64,000 nt of DNA, taken from Cenococcum geophilum 1.58. Taxonomy: Eukaryota > Ascomycota > Dothideomycetes > Gloniales > Gloniaceae. Location of the stretch: assembly GCA_001692895.1 (NCBI GenBank), contig KV748227.1:558001-622000 (forward strand). Reading direction: 5' to 3'. Positions 34,440-46,169 of the stretch are shown one piece after another. Numbering within the stretch: position 1 is the stretch's first letter; each line of letters opens with the position of its first letter. The notes below the pieces were generated by a model that worked only from the letters and a program-made list of their open reading frames with translations, ran no database searches and was not told the origin of the DNA. Position numbers and translations under genes: made by a program.

Positions 34440-37400
34440 CTTAGACCCTTAAAGGAATTTAAGGACAACACCTAAATTTATAAGTAAAGTGGTAAGATTA
34501 ACAGTTTAAGGTATTAATAGATAGTGGAGTAATAAGGAACTATATCTCGCTAGCAGTAGTTAAAAGAATGGGATTACTATATAGGAAAAAGGAGTATTTT
34601 TACCTATTAGTGACGATTTTAGGAGATCCAATAGCCTATAGAGGAGGCATTATTAATCTTAAAATAAGACCTATTTAGTTAACTATTAAAGGAAGATAAG
34701 TTAGGATGTCTTTTAATATATTACTATTAGGGAATAATAAGGCAGTACTAGGAATGCCTTAGTTATAGAAATATAATTTAAAGATCGATTGGGTTACAGG
34801 TTAGGTTAATATTAGAGATACTTAATAATATAAGATACAATAATAAGCCAAGCTGGTATAGTACTAAGTTAGAGCAATGTATAAAGAAACCGAGAAGGGA
34901 CTAAGCTATATACTAAAGAAATACCACAAATATAGTAAGAAACTATAGTTACTAGAAAGTAAAAAGCTGTTAAAGTATATAGTATAGGACTATAAGATAG
35001 AATTAGAACCAGGAACAAGTCTAAGATTTTTTCTAATTTATAAGCTTATTAAAGAAGAAGGTAGAGCACTAAAAGAGTTTATCTAAGAAAATCTATAAAA
35101 GGGATATATTAGACTATTGCAGTTATTAGCAGGTTATCTAGTACTGTTTATACCAAAGAAAAATGGTAAACTAAGGCTGTATATTGACTATAGATAGTTA
35201 AACAGCATTACTAGAAAGGATAGGTATCCTTTACCCTTAATTAGCGAAATCTAAGACAGAATAGGTAATGCGTAAATCTTTATAAAGATAGATCTAAGAT
35301 AGGCGTACTATTAGATTAGAATTAAGGAAGGCGATAAATAGAAAGTAGCCTTTAGGTTAAAGGAAGAACTATATAAACTATTAGTTATACAATTTAGGCT
35401 TATAAACATGCTAGTAACGTTTTAGAAGCGAATTAACAATATATTAGGAGAACACTTGGATGAATTTGTTATAGCATATTTTAATAACATTATTATCTAC
35501 TTAATAACTAAGGAAGAATATAGAGAATACGTTAAATGGGTCTTAAAGAGACTATAAGAAGAATAGATGCTAGTAGCAATTAAGAAATACGAGTTCTTTA
35601 TACGGAAGACCGATTTTATTAGATTTATTATTAAACTAGGCTAACTTAGCATAGATCTAAAAAAGATTAAGGCTATAGTAAATTGGTAAGAACTAGAGAA
35701 TATTATATAGTTGAGATTGTTTCTAGGGTTTTGCAATTACTGCAGAAGGTTTATAGCGCAATAGTTAAAGGATATTAAGCCATTTACGCGATCAATAAAG
35801 AAAGAAGAACTATGGATATAGGGAAAAGAATAATAAGAACTATTTAAAGAAGTTAAGAGGTTGTTTACCTTAGAGCTAGTTCTTAAAATCTATTAACTAG
35901 GACTAGAGACGGTTGTAGAAATAAATATATTAGACTTTATACTAGGAGTATACTTTATATAAAGATATCTAGATAGATGGCACCTAGTAGTATACTATAG
36001 TTAGAAGATAATACTACTAGAACTAAACTATAACATTTATAACAAGGAGTTATTAGGTATAGTTATAGTACTAAAAAAATAGAGAGCATTCTTATAAGGT
36101 ATAGAGAAACTATTTATAGTTAAGATAGATTATAAGAACTTAATAGGATTTCTAATAATAAAGGAACTTAATTAAAAATAGGTTAAATGGGTAAAGATGC
36201 TTATAGAATACTATTTTAAGATTTAGTATACTAAGGGTATAAATAACACGCGAGCTAATACGGTAAGTTAAAAAGCTAAACTATAAAATAATAAAAAGTC
36301 ATTAGGGGCTTTATTGCGAAAAGACATAGATAGATTAATTAGGTATAATTATCTAAAAATTATAACAACTTATAAGGAATTAGAAAGAGTTTATAAGTTA
36401 CTAAAAAGCTTTTAGGCATAAAGAATTTTCAAGGCATAACTAGAGGAATAGTTAGAGCATCTAGGTAAAGAAATATTATATAAGTATAGAGAGGCAAAGT
36501 ATATCCCAAGAAGTATAGCAGAGCACTTTATAGAGGATTTCTATAAGGGATTAACTTAAGAACACAATGGAGCTACGGGCTTAGTAATAAGACTCTAAGA
36601 GGAGTATATTATTAAGAAAATCTAGGGTTTAGCACGGAAAATTACTAAGAAATATCTAGATTACTAAAGAAATAAACTAATAAGGTATAAGCTATATAGA
36701 GGGCTATAACCTATTAAGATACCAGAGAGGCTATAGGAGGTTATATTATAGGACTTTATTATAAAGTTACTAAAGTTAAGAGATCCTATTATAGGACAAG
36801 ATTATAACGCGATCTTAGTAATAGTAGACAAGCTTATAAAGTAGGGATACTTTATAGCATATACAGAAGAAATCTTAGCAGAAGATATCGCTAAAATCTA
36901 TATTAAAGAAGTATTTATAAGATATAAAGTACTAAGTAAGATTATATTAGATAGAGATCTAAGATTTATAGCAGTATTTTAGGAAGTATTCTTAGCGGAG
37001 TAAGGAGTTAGAGTAGTAACTTTTACCATATATTATCTGCAGATAGACGGTTAAATAGAAAAATTAAACTAGACACTAAAGTAGTATCTAAGGCACTATA
37101 TTAATTACGCATAGAATAATTAGGTATTACTATTACTAATTATATAGTTTGTATATAATATAACACTATAAGAGGGAATGGGTACGTTACTATTTAAGGC
37201 GAATTACGGATATAAGCTAAGAACGTTATTATCGCCACATTAAGTAAAGAAGATAAGTAGCACAGCTAAGTAAAGAATAGAGACTTTAATAAATCTTTAT
37301 ATAGACCTTATAGAATTAGCTAAGGTAGTATAGCAAAGAAAAAAAAATACTATAATGCTAAGAGATCTAAGGGACTAGATCTTAAGGAGGGAGATAAAGT

Positions 37401-37810
37401 GTGGCTACTACACAAAAATTTTAAAAGTTAATAACTAAGTAAGAAGTTGGACTATGTCAGACTAGGACCTTTTAAAATTACGTAAAAAATTTTACTAGTT
37501 ACGTTTAAGTTAAACCTACTAGCTAAAATAAAAATCTACCTAGTATAGTATATCGCAATGCTAGAGCTAGTATATAGGAATATTAAGCTATTAGTCTACG
37601 AAGTAGATATATATAAAGGGTAAGAAGAGGATAAATAGTAAGTTTTAAAGATTATTAGTTATAAGGACGTAGATAATAAAATATAGTATAAGGTAAAGTA
37701 GATAGGCTATAATAAGACTACCTAGGAACTACTAGAGAACTTAAAAAACGCTATAGGAAAGGTATAGGAGTATTAGAAGAGAATAGGTTAGGTAATATTA
37801 ATAAGGAAGG
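34440..37810 (+). pseudogene. gypsy-2 pol with chromodomain, broken
   Basis: Protease LIDSG with the following NYISL lies at 34511-34550. The RT core contains KLRLYIDYRQLNSITRKDRYPLPLI (about 35170-35250, split here by stops in the sequence), with the catalytic box as YFNN at 35477-35488, both Asp changed to Asn by G-to-A. RNase H lies near 35880-36280, with NYNIYNKELLGIV. Integrase includes an IAEHFIEDFYKGLTQEHNG-like zinc-binding region and a DDE core to about 37080. The chromodomain lies near 37625-37790 (YKVKQIGYNKTT). Protease and RT share one frame that differs from gag, and the chromodomain is in a third, so indels are present. Confidence 0.88.
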
Positions 37811-38527
37811 ATCGCCAAAGAATAAGTCACCTAAGGGGGACTTAGGAAGAGCGACTGCCAAACTACTTAAAGTTATTTCCTTTATTAGAGGAGAGTTAGT
37901 TCTCTTATTACTAAGTTCCTATAAACCTTATTTTATAAGTTTCTACTTCTTAGAATAAACCTTCTTACGAACCTTTTTAAAACAAATTAAATAAGTAGAC
38001 GCAGCAAGACGAGAGTTAAAAGCTCGCTATTAAGTATTAGCAGCCTCCTTCTTAGCATTATAAAAATAATAAAGTTCCACTAAGGCTACCAAGAGCTTAT
38101 TATTAAGCTTTATAGCAGCAGATTAAATATAAGACCCTATAATAAATTACTTAGGGAACTTAATAATTATTAAGGGTAATAGGACGCGTATACTTAGTGT
38201 TAAAGATAGAGTAAACGTTATAAGATAAACGAATATTTGCTTTGGTGCACTTTAAACAAAAAGAGGGTTACTAGGAGAAAGAACTCGCTAACGTAATATA
38301 AGCTAACCCCTCTTTCGCACAATAAGAACATGGAGATGGCATTGTCTTACCTAGCGATAGTATAGCAGCGATGGTATAAGACCGACGAGCTATAGAAGAA
38401 GAAGGAATTACTTTAGGTATAATAAGCAATAATATTAATCAAATTAATTAGACGGATATTACACCTTTAGTAATAACTTAGAGATATTAGGAATCTTTAA
38501 GGATAAAGATAAAGAGGAGGGAGATAG

Positions 38528-38952
38528 TGTTACGGATGCTTTAAGTACAATATTATAACTACTTAGGGAAGAGTTAGAAGAAGCTAGTTAGTTAATAAGA
38601 GTATAGTCTATAATGGAGCCGGTAGAACTATATAACGAGGAATAGTAGTATAAGTTATATAATATAATCTATATAATTTATATAATTTATAAGATCTATA
38701 ATAGAGTAGATAGAGTATACGTATATTATGTATAAAAAGGATTTCTTAGGAGTATAGTTAAGTATTTAAGGACCCTTAGTCCCTACCTAGATAGTTCCTT
38801 CCTTATAGTAATTCTTAGAATACAATTAGAGTTAATCTATTAGGCAACCACTCTACTAGTTATTATTACGTTGTTAACTTTAATTTGCATTACCTATATA
38901 CCTAGCCTATTAACAGGACCTACCGTAGTACCTACTATAAGGTTTCGTTACA
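38528..38952 (+). repeat. 3' LTR of gypsy-2, 425 bp
   Basis: TGTTACGGATGC to TTTCGTTACA, then target duplication CTAAA. Aligns with 31081-31490 except for one 15 bp gap and many transitions. Confidence 0.93.
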
Positions 38953-41900
38953 CTAAATAGGAATACTAAGATTGTTAGAGATAATGCTTCGCAGTATACT
39001 TTGTCTTTAATTAACTATTAATAGGGGTTGGCAATCCTTGTCGCCCCGTATACCCGCGGGCCTTATTATCCTCGTCACTACTACTACTATTATCGTCCCT
39101 AGAGTCGTCATCATCTATATCGCCGCTGTTATTACTTCCGTTACTATAGTTCTTGGCCTTACCTTCGTCTATAATATTCTCGCCGTCCTTATTATTATTA
39201 CTTTCTTTAGCTAAGCCGTTAATAAGATCGTTAAGAATATAATTATAACTGTTATTAGCCCCATCTTATAGTCGTCCAGTATCGCGAGAAGATGTATAGT
39301 ACTAGGGGGAGGGGCTAGTAGGCCGCGCAGCAAAGACCGCTCGCTCCTTAATACCATTACTGTTATTAAGGCCAAGAGTAGAAGAGCCGGAAGGCAGGGT
39401 CCTCTAAGAAGTAGATGACTTTTATTACTTCCTAGTATGGTGGTGTAGATTGGACGTCGCCTACTGTCTTGGCATTTTCCTATATTTATAGAGCCTTCGG
39501 CTTCCTTCCTTCTTCCCTCTAATATACATATCACGACCTACCAGTTACCGGAAATACACTCTTTTCTTTCTTTCTTACTGACTGTTTTACTGACTGATTA
39601 CGACTGACTGACTGACCGACCGACCGACCGACCGACAGACTGACAGACTGACGGCACTGTGACTTTACTATCTTAGAGAGGTCGTACCCTCCCACACTAG
39701 GTTGTATACTTTCGCTACTCTTACTAATAGAAGTATTGGAGATATAATTAATATTATCTAGTTACTTAATATAATTAAACCTCCGCTTCTTTAACTTCTG
39801 GGCTCCTAAAGACTCTTAACTAGTAGTAACTAATATCCTAAGCTTCTGCCTAAACCGCGGAGCGGTTCTAATATAATGCCCCTTAGCTAAATTATTAGTT
39901 TAATTTCCGTCTAGCGTTAAAGGTATAGTACAATTGTATATAGGTGCGCGTACCTCCCCTTATAACGCTTCTAACGAAGGCAGCTCTTTATCTTCTTTAT
40001 TATCCTTATTACTACCATTATTCCCATTATCTACTAATTATTAGATAAGGCTATTGTAGATTAAAGGGGGAAGTATATACCCAATTTATAAGGTATTGGT
40101 CGGTTATTGGCTTTACTAGCTTTATTAACTTTATCAGCTTCGTTATTAGCGTTACTAGCTTTATCGCCCTTAGCTTCTAAGTCTAGATCGGCTATATCGT
40201 CTTTAATAACTATTAGATTTACTACTAGTCGTCAAAATTATATATTTAGAACTGCTAGGGAAAGAGGGAAAGTGGTAGGGTAATTATTGGGATAATTACC
40301 TTAACTACTTCCCCTAGAGACTTGACCGTCATTTCTATCCCTATAGAAATCATCCTTATTATCCTTATTATCCTTATTATTCTTATAATACTTATTATAA
40401 GCTTTCTTATAATTATATATAGGGTCTATAAACGCTTTATTAAATAGAATCTCTAAATTAAGGCCCTAAGTAGAATAATATACTATTAAGTGCCTAAGCT
40501 TCTAATGCTTTTTGACTTTTTAGGGGGAAAAGAGGTACTTCCATATTTCTTTTTTTAGGTTTGCTGCTCGCGCTCTTTTTAGGGGCTGTAATTATATAGT
40601 GCTAAGATAAAGCTGTTAATCTTCTAGGGGGACTAGTGTAGAAATTGTTATTATTAAGCGAAATTTTAAGAGGGATATAAAATGAAGATTAAGCTGGTGC
40701 TAATATTATTATTATTGCTAGAGTTGCTATTACTTTATAGCTTTTAAAAGCTTTAAGGGGGAATTAAAGGTCTTTTTAAGTGCATATTAGTCCTCCCTTT
40801 GCCGCTAGCTCTCGCCTATTGCCCCTTGCCCCTCGCCCCTCGTCTAGGTTTTATATTAAATTAAAGCATTTAATACGTACGCCTCTAGTAGAGACTAGAG
40901 TAGATTACTACTTATAAAGTATAAATATTTATAAGGGCTTAAATTCCGGCGCCTAATTAACACCCTTAGTAAATTGCGGTTAAACCGTATCCGCCCGTCT
41001 AAGCTAGTATATTTAGCTCTAATACAGCCGTTATATCTAGCCCCTTATTAGGAGGTTGGTAGCGTAAATTCTCCACCCTTAGTCCTTAGTAAAGGGTAAC
41101 ACTGATGTGTCTATTTACTTCCTAACAATGCTAATTCAGCTAATCTTCTATGCCGCTTATATTAGTAGGAGGTAAAGCCCCGCTTATACGTGCGTATTAT
41201 AAGCTATCTATAATAAAAGGAGGTAGTGTCCTTATTAGTAGCGGGCGGGGTTCTCTAATACTAACCACCTAGTGACGGATACGCCTACCGCTTATATGGT
41301 AATTGTATATATATTTATAATATATTAGGTAAAAGACTATATAGGGATGCTCGCCCTTTTAATATAGCTGGCTGGTATTAGAGATTCCTTTATAGTTATA
41401 CCGCTGTGCCGCTAATTAATTATACGCCTAAAAGCTGCAATCTTTTAATTTTAATCTAGGTGGTTCCTATATAGCCCTATAGCTTAAAAGCCTAAATTAT
41501 TAATCCTTTACTACTCTACCGCTAAGCAGTTAGGCAAAGCTAATAGCCCCTTAGCCCTAAACTAGTAGATTAAACAGCGTCTCTAAAACATCCGTAGTAA
41601 TATAACTATACTACTAGATAGGCATATATGGCCACCTCGGCGATACTCTATATAATATCTATTTAAATAATACCTAATACAGCCCTATATAGGGTGGTCG
41701 CTTAAATTAGCAACGTCTAGCTGCTTTTCCGCTAAGTAGCCTAGTAGGTATACTAGCCGTAATATAGGTAGCTTTAGCTATTATTAAACGCTAAAGCGGG
41801 CTGTCTAACTAATAGTATATCCTAGGTAAGAAAATAGTATATAGGTTAGCTAAAACGAGTGCGACGTAAGCTCGCTTAAGCCCTTAAGGGGGGCAATACG

Positions 41901-42300
41901 GCATACCTATCCCTTCCTACCTTAGAAGGAGATATATAGCAGAGTTAAATAAGACAATAGTGCTGACGCGGCTAGTAACTGCGGAATTCCCCTAACCCCC
42001 TTCCTATGGGATAGTTGCGGACTAGCGTTATTTAGAAGGCGAAAGAAGAGAATAGAATTATAAGGATATAAACGCGCTCAGCGAACAAAGGCGGCGCTAA
42101 AAAAGCTTAATAAAAATTAAAGCCATTGGCTCTAGAGGCGGGAATTTAAAAAAAAAAGGCTAGGACTGTCTATATATTACTATAGAATAGAAACTCACCT
42201 ATTAGAAAGGCCGTAGTTAACTATATTAATTATTAGTCTAAGATATAGGGGAATAAAGGAATAAGGGGGCTGGACTTATATACGTATAAGCGCTAAGGGG
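38953..42300 (-). pseudogene. Gene A' , N-terminal and central part (unknown Asn/Ser-rich protein)
   Basis: The minus-strand homologue of gene A (51070-54150). Matched landmarks: PIQQYS near 41600; ALINIYTLQVVI near 40920 against AYINLYALQMVI in A; an Asn/Ser tract followed by STSLIFILYPS; NLIVIKDDIADLDLEAKGDK near 40200 against NLIFIKDNIANLDLEPKAKG; and LGIYFP then GNNGSNKDNK-like, KELPSLE. Downstream the protein is disordered: Ser/Thr/Gln-rich, then an acidic run with DIDDDDSRDDNSSSSDED near 39080-39120. It continues beyond gypsy-2 at 31080. The far N-terminus (right of about 42000) is vague. Function unknown; the composition suggests a nuclear, DNA-associated protein. Confidence 0.55.
39578..39650. 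repeat. ACTG/ACCG tetranucleotide microsatellite
   Basis: About 16 units: GACT repeats, then five GACC-type units, then GACA and GACT units. It lies inside gene A' and is not seen in paralogue A. It keeps CA and TG dinucleotides, so it expanded after, or escaped, the RIP that altered its flanks. Confidence 0.9.
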
Positions 42301-42519
42301 ACGGCAGAAATACCTTAATACGACTATACTAGGAACTAGCAGCAAGAAGAGGAGAAGGCGTAGCGTTAGGAGAAAGGAAAGATGGAGGATGAGAGGAAAA
42401 GCAGCGAGAGAAATAGCCTTTTATAGTTAAGGTTAAGGGGCAGTTTTAGCTTAGCCGGGGTTAATAAGCAAGGGCGCCTTACCTATAAAGGAAGCCTCTA
42501 TTTCCTAATATAGTTTTCC

Positions 42520-43005
42520 GCGTAATAAAATAACTAATTATATAATTTATATATAATGCAATACTATAGAAAAGCATAGGTATATTACTATTTTAGGCAA
42601 ACTATAGATATAAGCTTAAGATATTATTATTACTAAAATAAGTAAAGAAAATAAGTAAAATAGATAAGTAAAGAATAGAGACTCTAATAAATCTTTATAA
42701 AGATCTCTACTTTATAGGAAAACTAGTATAAGAAAAAATAGGTAAGTACTATAATATTAAAAGATCTAAGGGACTAGATTATAAGGAGGGGGATAAGGTA
42801 TAGCTATTATATAAAAATTTTATAAGTTAACGACTAAGTAAAAAGTTAGACTATATTAGACTAGGACTATTTAAAATTAAAAAAAGTTATTTAAAGTTAT
42901 ATATAGACTAGACTTACTAGCAAAAATAAAGATTTACCTTATATAGTATACTATAATACTAAAGCTAATATGTAGAGACATAGAGCCGCTAGTTTACAAA
43001 GTAGA
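42520..43005 (+). mobile_element. gypsy-2 family fragment, left part
   Basis: Aligns with gypsy-2 from about 37120 to 37610 (end of integrase to just before the chromodomain), including the block around AAGAGATCTAAGGGACTAG. It is interrupted at 43023 by a LINE and resumes at 45155. Its left end abuts the start of gene A', so the element may have been truncated there. Confidence 0.85.
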
Positions 43006-43022
43006 TATATATAAAGGATAAG
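43006..43022. repeat. 17 bp target-site duplication (left copy)
   Basis: TATATATAAAGGATAAG; the identical 17 bp stands at 45155-45171 on the other side of LINE-3. Confidence 0.85.
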
Positions 43023-43029
43023 GGTAATG

Positions 43030-45050
43030 GGCTTCCTAGAATAGATTATACAATTTATTTAAGGGTTTATAGGCTAGAAAGAAATATTACTAGTCTTTAA
43101 TGGTTACTAAAGCCCCCCTATTATAGTTATAATAGGAATACTATAAAGATTACCACTCTCGCCTATACTTTTTCTTTTCTTTATAAGCAACCTACTTAAT
43201 ATTTTTAAGGAGGGGGCGACCTAGGGAATAGGCTTTATTAATAATATAAATCTAGTTATATATGGGCCAATAGCTATAAAGAACTACAAAAAACTAGAGA
43301 AAGCCTATAATACCTATATAGAATAGGTAAGATAATATAGAGTTTAAGTCTTACTAAAGAAGTACCAGCTAATCCATTTTATAAAAAAAACGTAACTAAT
43401 TTATAGACCTTTAGTATATCCCATACGCCGTCAAGGTGCTCCTTTTATTGTGGCCCGTGCGCGAACACTAAAACATTAACATGCGTCTCTATATAGCTTC
43501 TTATCGTGATTAAACCACCATAATAGGCTGTAAACGTTCTTCTAATAATGCAGACCTTGTTTAACCTGGAGTCGTATTATATATTAAATTTAAGCTTTAT
43601 TACTATAATATTGGGTTATAATTAATTGATTAAATCTGCAACTTAATTTTGCCAAGACTTAATTAAATCTAGAGCCTCTAGTTAGGTTAGGAAAAGAAGC
43701 ACCTTTCGTAACGGCGCATGGGATAATTTATATTTAAGGCTTTAAGGGTTAACTAGTTTAAGGCCTAAGGATATTAGGAGTATAGGTAAATAATAAGCTT
43801 TAGTAAAGTGTATATACATTATAAGCAGCCTATAAGGGCTAAGTATAGTATATTATAATATCTAGGATCGTTAATTCTATATAGGGTCTATGCTTTTAGA
43901 GGTTACGCCTATTATATATAGTAGTCGTCTAGCTAACCGTAACGTATAGATCTAGTATTTAGGCCATTAAAGAAACCAAAAAAGGTCTCCCTAAATTACT
44001 CCTTAAACTACTCTAAAAGGTCTAAACGGCCTATTTTTAAAGTATAATAGGCGGGTATAAACAAACGGCTATAGTACTACTTAAGAAGGAAGCTAATATC
44101 CCCCCCTATAACTATATATTAAAGCTACTATAATATAAAGGGCGTAAAAAGAACGTAACTTTAAGCTTATAAAGTATATTAAGTTACGCTTAAATAAACT
44201 ATAAAGAGATTTTAGGATGCCCTATAGGAGAACAAACTAATAACCCTAAAGTAGGGAAGATATATTAGAAAAATAGGTAAAAAAAGCAAAAAAAGAATAG
44301 TACTATATTAGGGCCTAGACCTATATAGAAGAGAAAGAAAGACGTATAAAAAGCTAGTAAAGATAATAGTAAGAGAGAGAAAGGAGCTAAAGTAGAGTAT
44401 AAAAGAATATTAGGAAACCATCTATTATAATATAATACTGGTTAGACTAACGCTAGAGAGGTATAGAGGCTAACTTAGGCAAGAGGATTCTAAGCTATAG
44501 TATAGTTAATATTATAGGGGGTAAATACCTAAGAGCTCTAAGAAGGCCTAATAAAGGTAGAAAATATAATAGTAATACTCTTAAGGATAGGAATAATAGG
44601 ACTAAAAGACTGGCTTTACTAGGTAGGTATTTTAATAGGTAGCCTAAGGTGCAAATATAGGTGGCTAAGGTAGACACTAAAATATATAATACTACTATGC
44701 CCCCTACACACTAACTAAAAAGCAATACTTTTAGTAGCTAGTATAGAGAATTATACTATACTGCTCTTAATATAAAAAGGTTTTAAGGCGGTTACCTAAT
44801 AGCTTATTAGCTAAAATGTGCTAGACTAGTTTTGGGTCGTAAAGGAAATAGTAATAAAAGGTATAGGGGCGAGCAATAGGCGCCCTCTAATAGCTCTATA
44901 GTAGTAAAGTAAAGTTTGTAATACTAGCGCGTCCATAGGCTTATTATAGCAGCAGTAGTTCCTAAAAAGGTTAAAAAGTAAGGTAGTAGAGCACTATAGG
45001 TAACTTATAGGCGCTAAGTAGGTAAGTCTTAAAAGGCGGGGAGATAGATT
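43030..45050 (+). pseudogene. LINE-3 ORF2 remnant: RT and C-terminal knuckle
   Basis: RT motifs: SPPIIVIIGI with LPLSPILFLFFISNLL following (about 43110-43200), and a catalytic box degraded to FINNINLVIYGP (FIDDTNL expected). After the MITE, LGVQVNNKL near 43775 is the conserved post-RT block. The C-terminal knuckle (CKYRW, then TLKYIILLCPL) lies near 44650-44710, corresponding to CxCG...TPKHILLYCPL in intact elements. Its Cys and His are partly replaced. Many stops are present. Confidence 0.8.
43419..43723. mobile_element. 305 bp MITE with TIRs and TA target duplication
   Basis: Ends TCCCATACGCCGT and ACGGCGCATGGGA are complementary apart from one transition. The similarity continues inward for about 32 bp (AAGGTGCTCCTTTT against AAGGTGCTTCTTTT after a 4 nt gap). 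TA stands on both sides (43417-43418 and 43724-43725). Short length, TIRs and TA duplication point to a Tc1/mariner or pogo-derived MITE. It has no coding capacity. It retains CA/TG and so looks younger than the LINE it interrupts. Confidence 0.85.
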
Positions 45051-45171
45051 ATAGAGTTTTCTTAAATAGAGTTTTCTCCCTATATATATATAAAGAGTAG
45101 TCCGCGTAGGCCTAATAGGGCTCTAAATTAGACATTAAGCAATAAATAAATAATTATATATAAAGGATAAG

Positions 45172-45830
45172 AAAAGATAAATAGTAAGTTTTAAAAATTA
45201 TTAATTATAAGGACATTAACAATAAAATATAGTATAAAGTTAACTAGGTAGGCTATAACGAAACTATTTAGGAACTACTATATGACTTAAAAAACGCTAT
45301 AGAAAAGGTATAGGAGTATTAAAAGAAAATAGATTAAGTAATATTAAAAAGGAGCTAAAGATAAAGAAATTAGTTAAGAGTAATAGATAAGCTAAAGTAT
45401 TTAGGGGATCTACTACTAGCGTATTAGTTATTTCCACCTTAACTTAATTAGAATTCTTTTTAGCCTTTTTTAGCCTTAAGATCGGCTAAACCTTACTTAG
45501 TAAGATGTAACTTCTTTAAGCGTACCTTTTTATAACCCTTTAAAAGATAGGTTAATTAAGTATAAGTATTTATGTAAGCCTTTAGGGCCTAAGATACTTT
45601 ATTAAAATAACATTAGACCTTAATAAGGGTCTTAACCAACTTATTTTTTTATTTTTTTAGCCGCTACTAATATATAAAACCCTAAGATAAATTAAATAAG
45701 GAACTAGATAGTTATAAAGAATAATAAAACGTATATACTTAATATTAGAGACGGATTAAATATTATAAAAGGACCTTATATTCGCTTACATATACTTAGT
45801 ATATAAAGAAGGTTGGCAACTAAACGGAGC
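45172..45830 (+). mobile_element. gypsy-2 family fragment, right part (chromodomain and 3' non-coding)
   Basis: Resumes exactly where the left part stops: 45172-45360 matches the gypsy-2 chromodomain (37625-37810). The rest matches the non-coding region up to about 38230, more loosely. No LTR follows; the copy ends or decays at about 45830. Confidence 0.8.
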
Positions 45831-46169
45831 TATAATTATAATATATACTAACTTTTTCTCTATATAATAGGAATAAGACAGTATAACTTTACTAAATATA
45901 GATAGTAGGGTTTTCCTAGTTATGTGACTGGCTTTATCTGGGTAGAAGGGTAGCGGAAAATACTTAATATATATATAAGCTAAATATCAACCTAGAACTT
46001 TAAAAGTTATATTAGTTCTTAGTTAAGCGACTAATATTTAAAGCTCTAACTAATTAACTAAATCCGTTATAGATTAGACGAAGCTAATAATGACTTCTTA
46101 ATATATATATAGAGGCTTTAGAGCCATATTTAATAAAGTAGAGTTCTTGTTCTTAATCGTCCTATTTAA

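Larger units (their letters stand above)
31081..38952 (+). mobile_element. Ty3/gypsy chromovirus, complete, 7.9 kb (gypsy-2)
   Basis: Full-length element with LTRs of 410 and 425 bp, target duplication CTAAA, gag with a zinc knuckle, pol with protease, RT, RNase H and integrase, and a C-terminal chromodomain. It is far more heavily RIP-mutated than gypsy-1. A roughly 700 bp stretch between the chromodomain and the 3' LTR has no coding I can read, but it is part of the element because the partial copy at 42.5-45.8 kb carries it too. The element split gene A'. Confidence 0.93.
43023..45154 (+). mobile_element. LINE-3, 5'-truncated Tad1-type element, 2.1 kb including a MITE
   Basis: The left end starts within the RT domain; the right end is an AATA-rich tail (about 45141-45154); the whole is flanked by a 17 bp duplication. 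This is the expected outcome of target-primed reverse transcription that stopped early. A 305 bp MITE sits inside at 43419-43723, so the LINE itself is about 1.83 kb. Confidence 0.88.

Noticed and set aside
39211-39534. 107-codon open frame on the minus strand as a real gene
   Set aside because: Another frame of the same strand gives low-complexity protein continuous with the DIDDDD acidic tract and homologous gene structure. The open frame is a shadow of gene A'.
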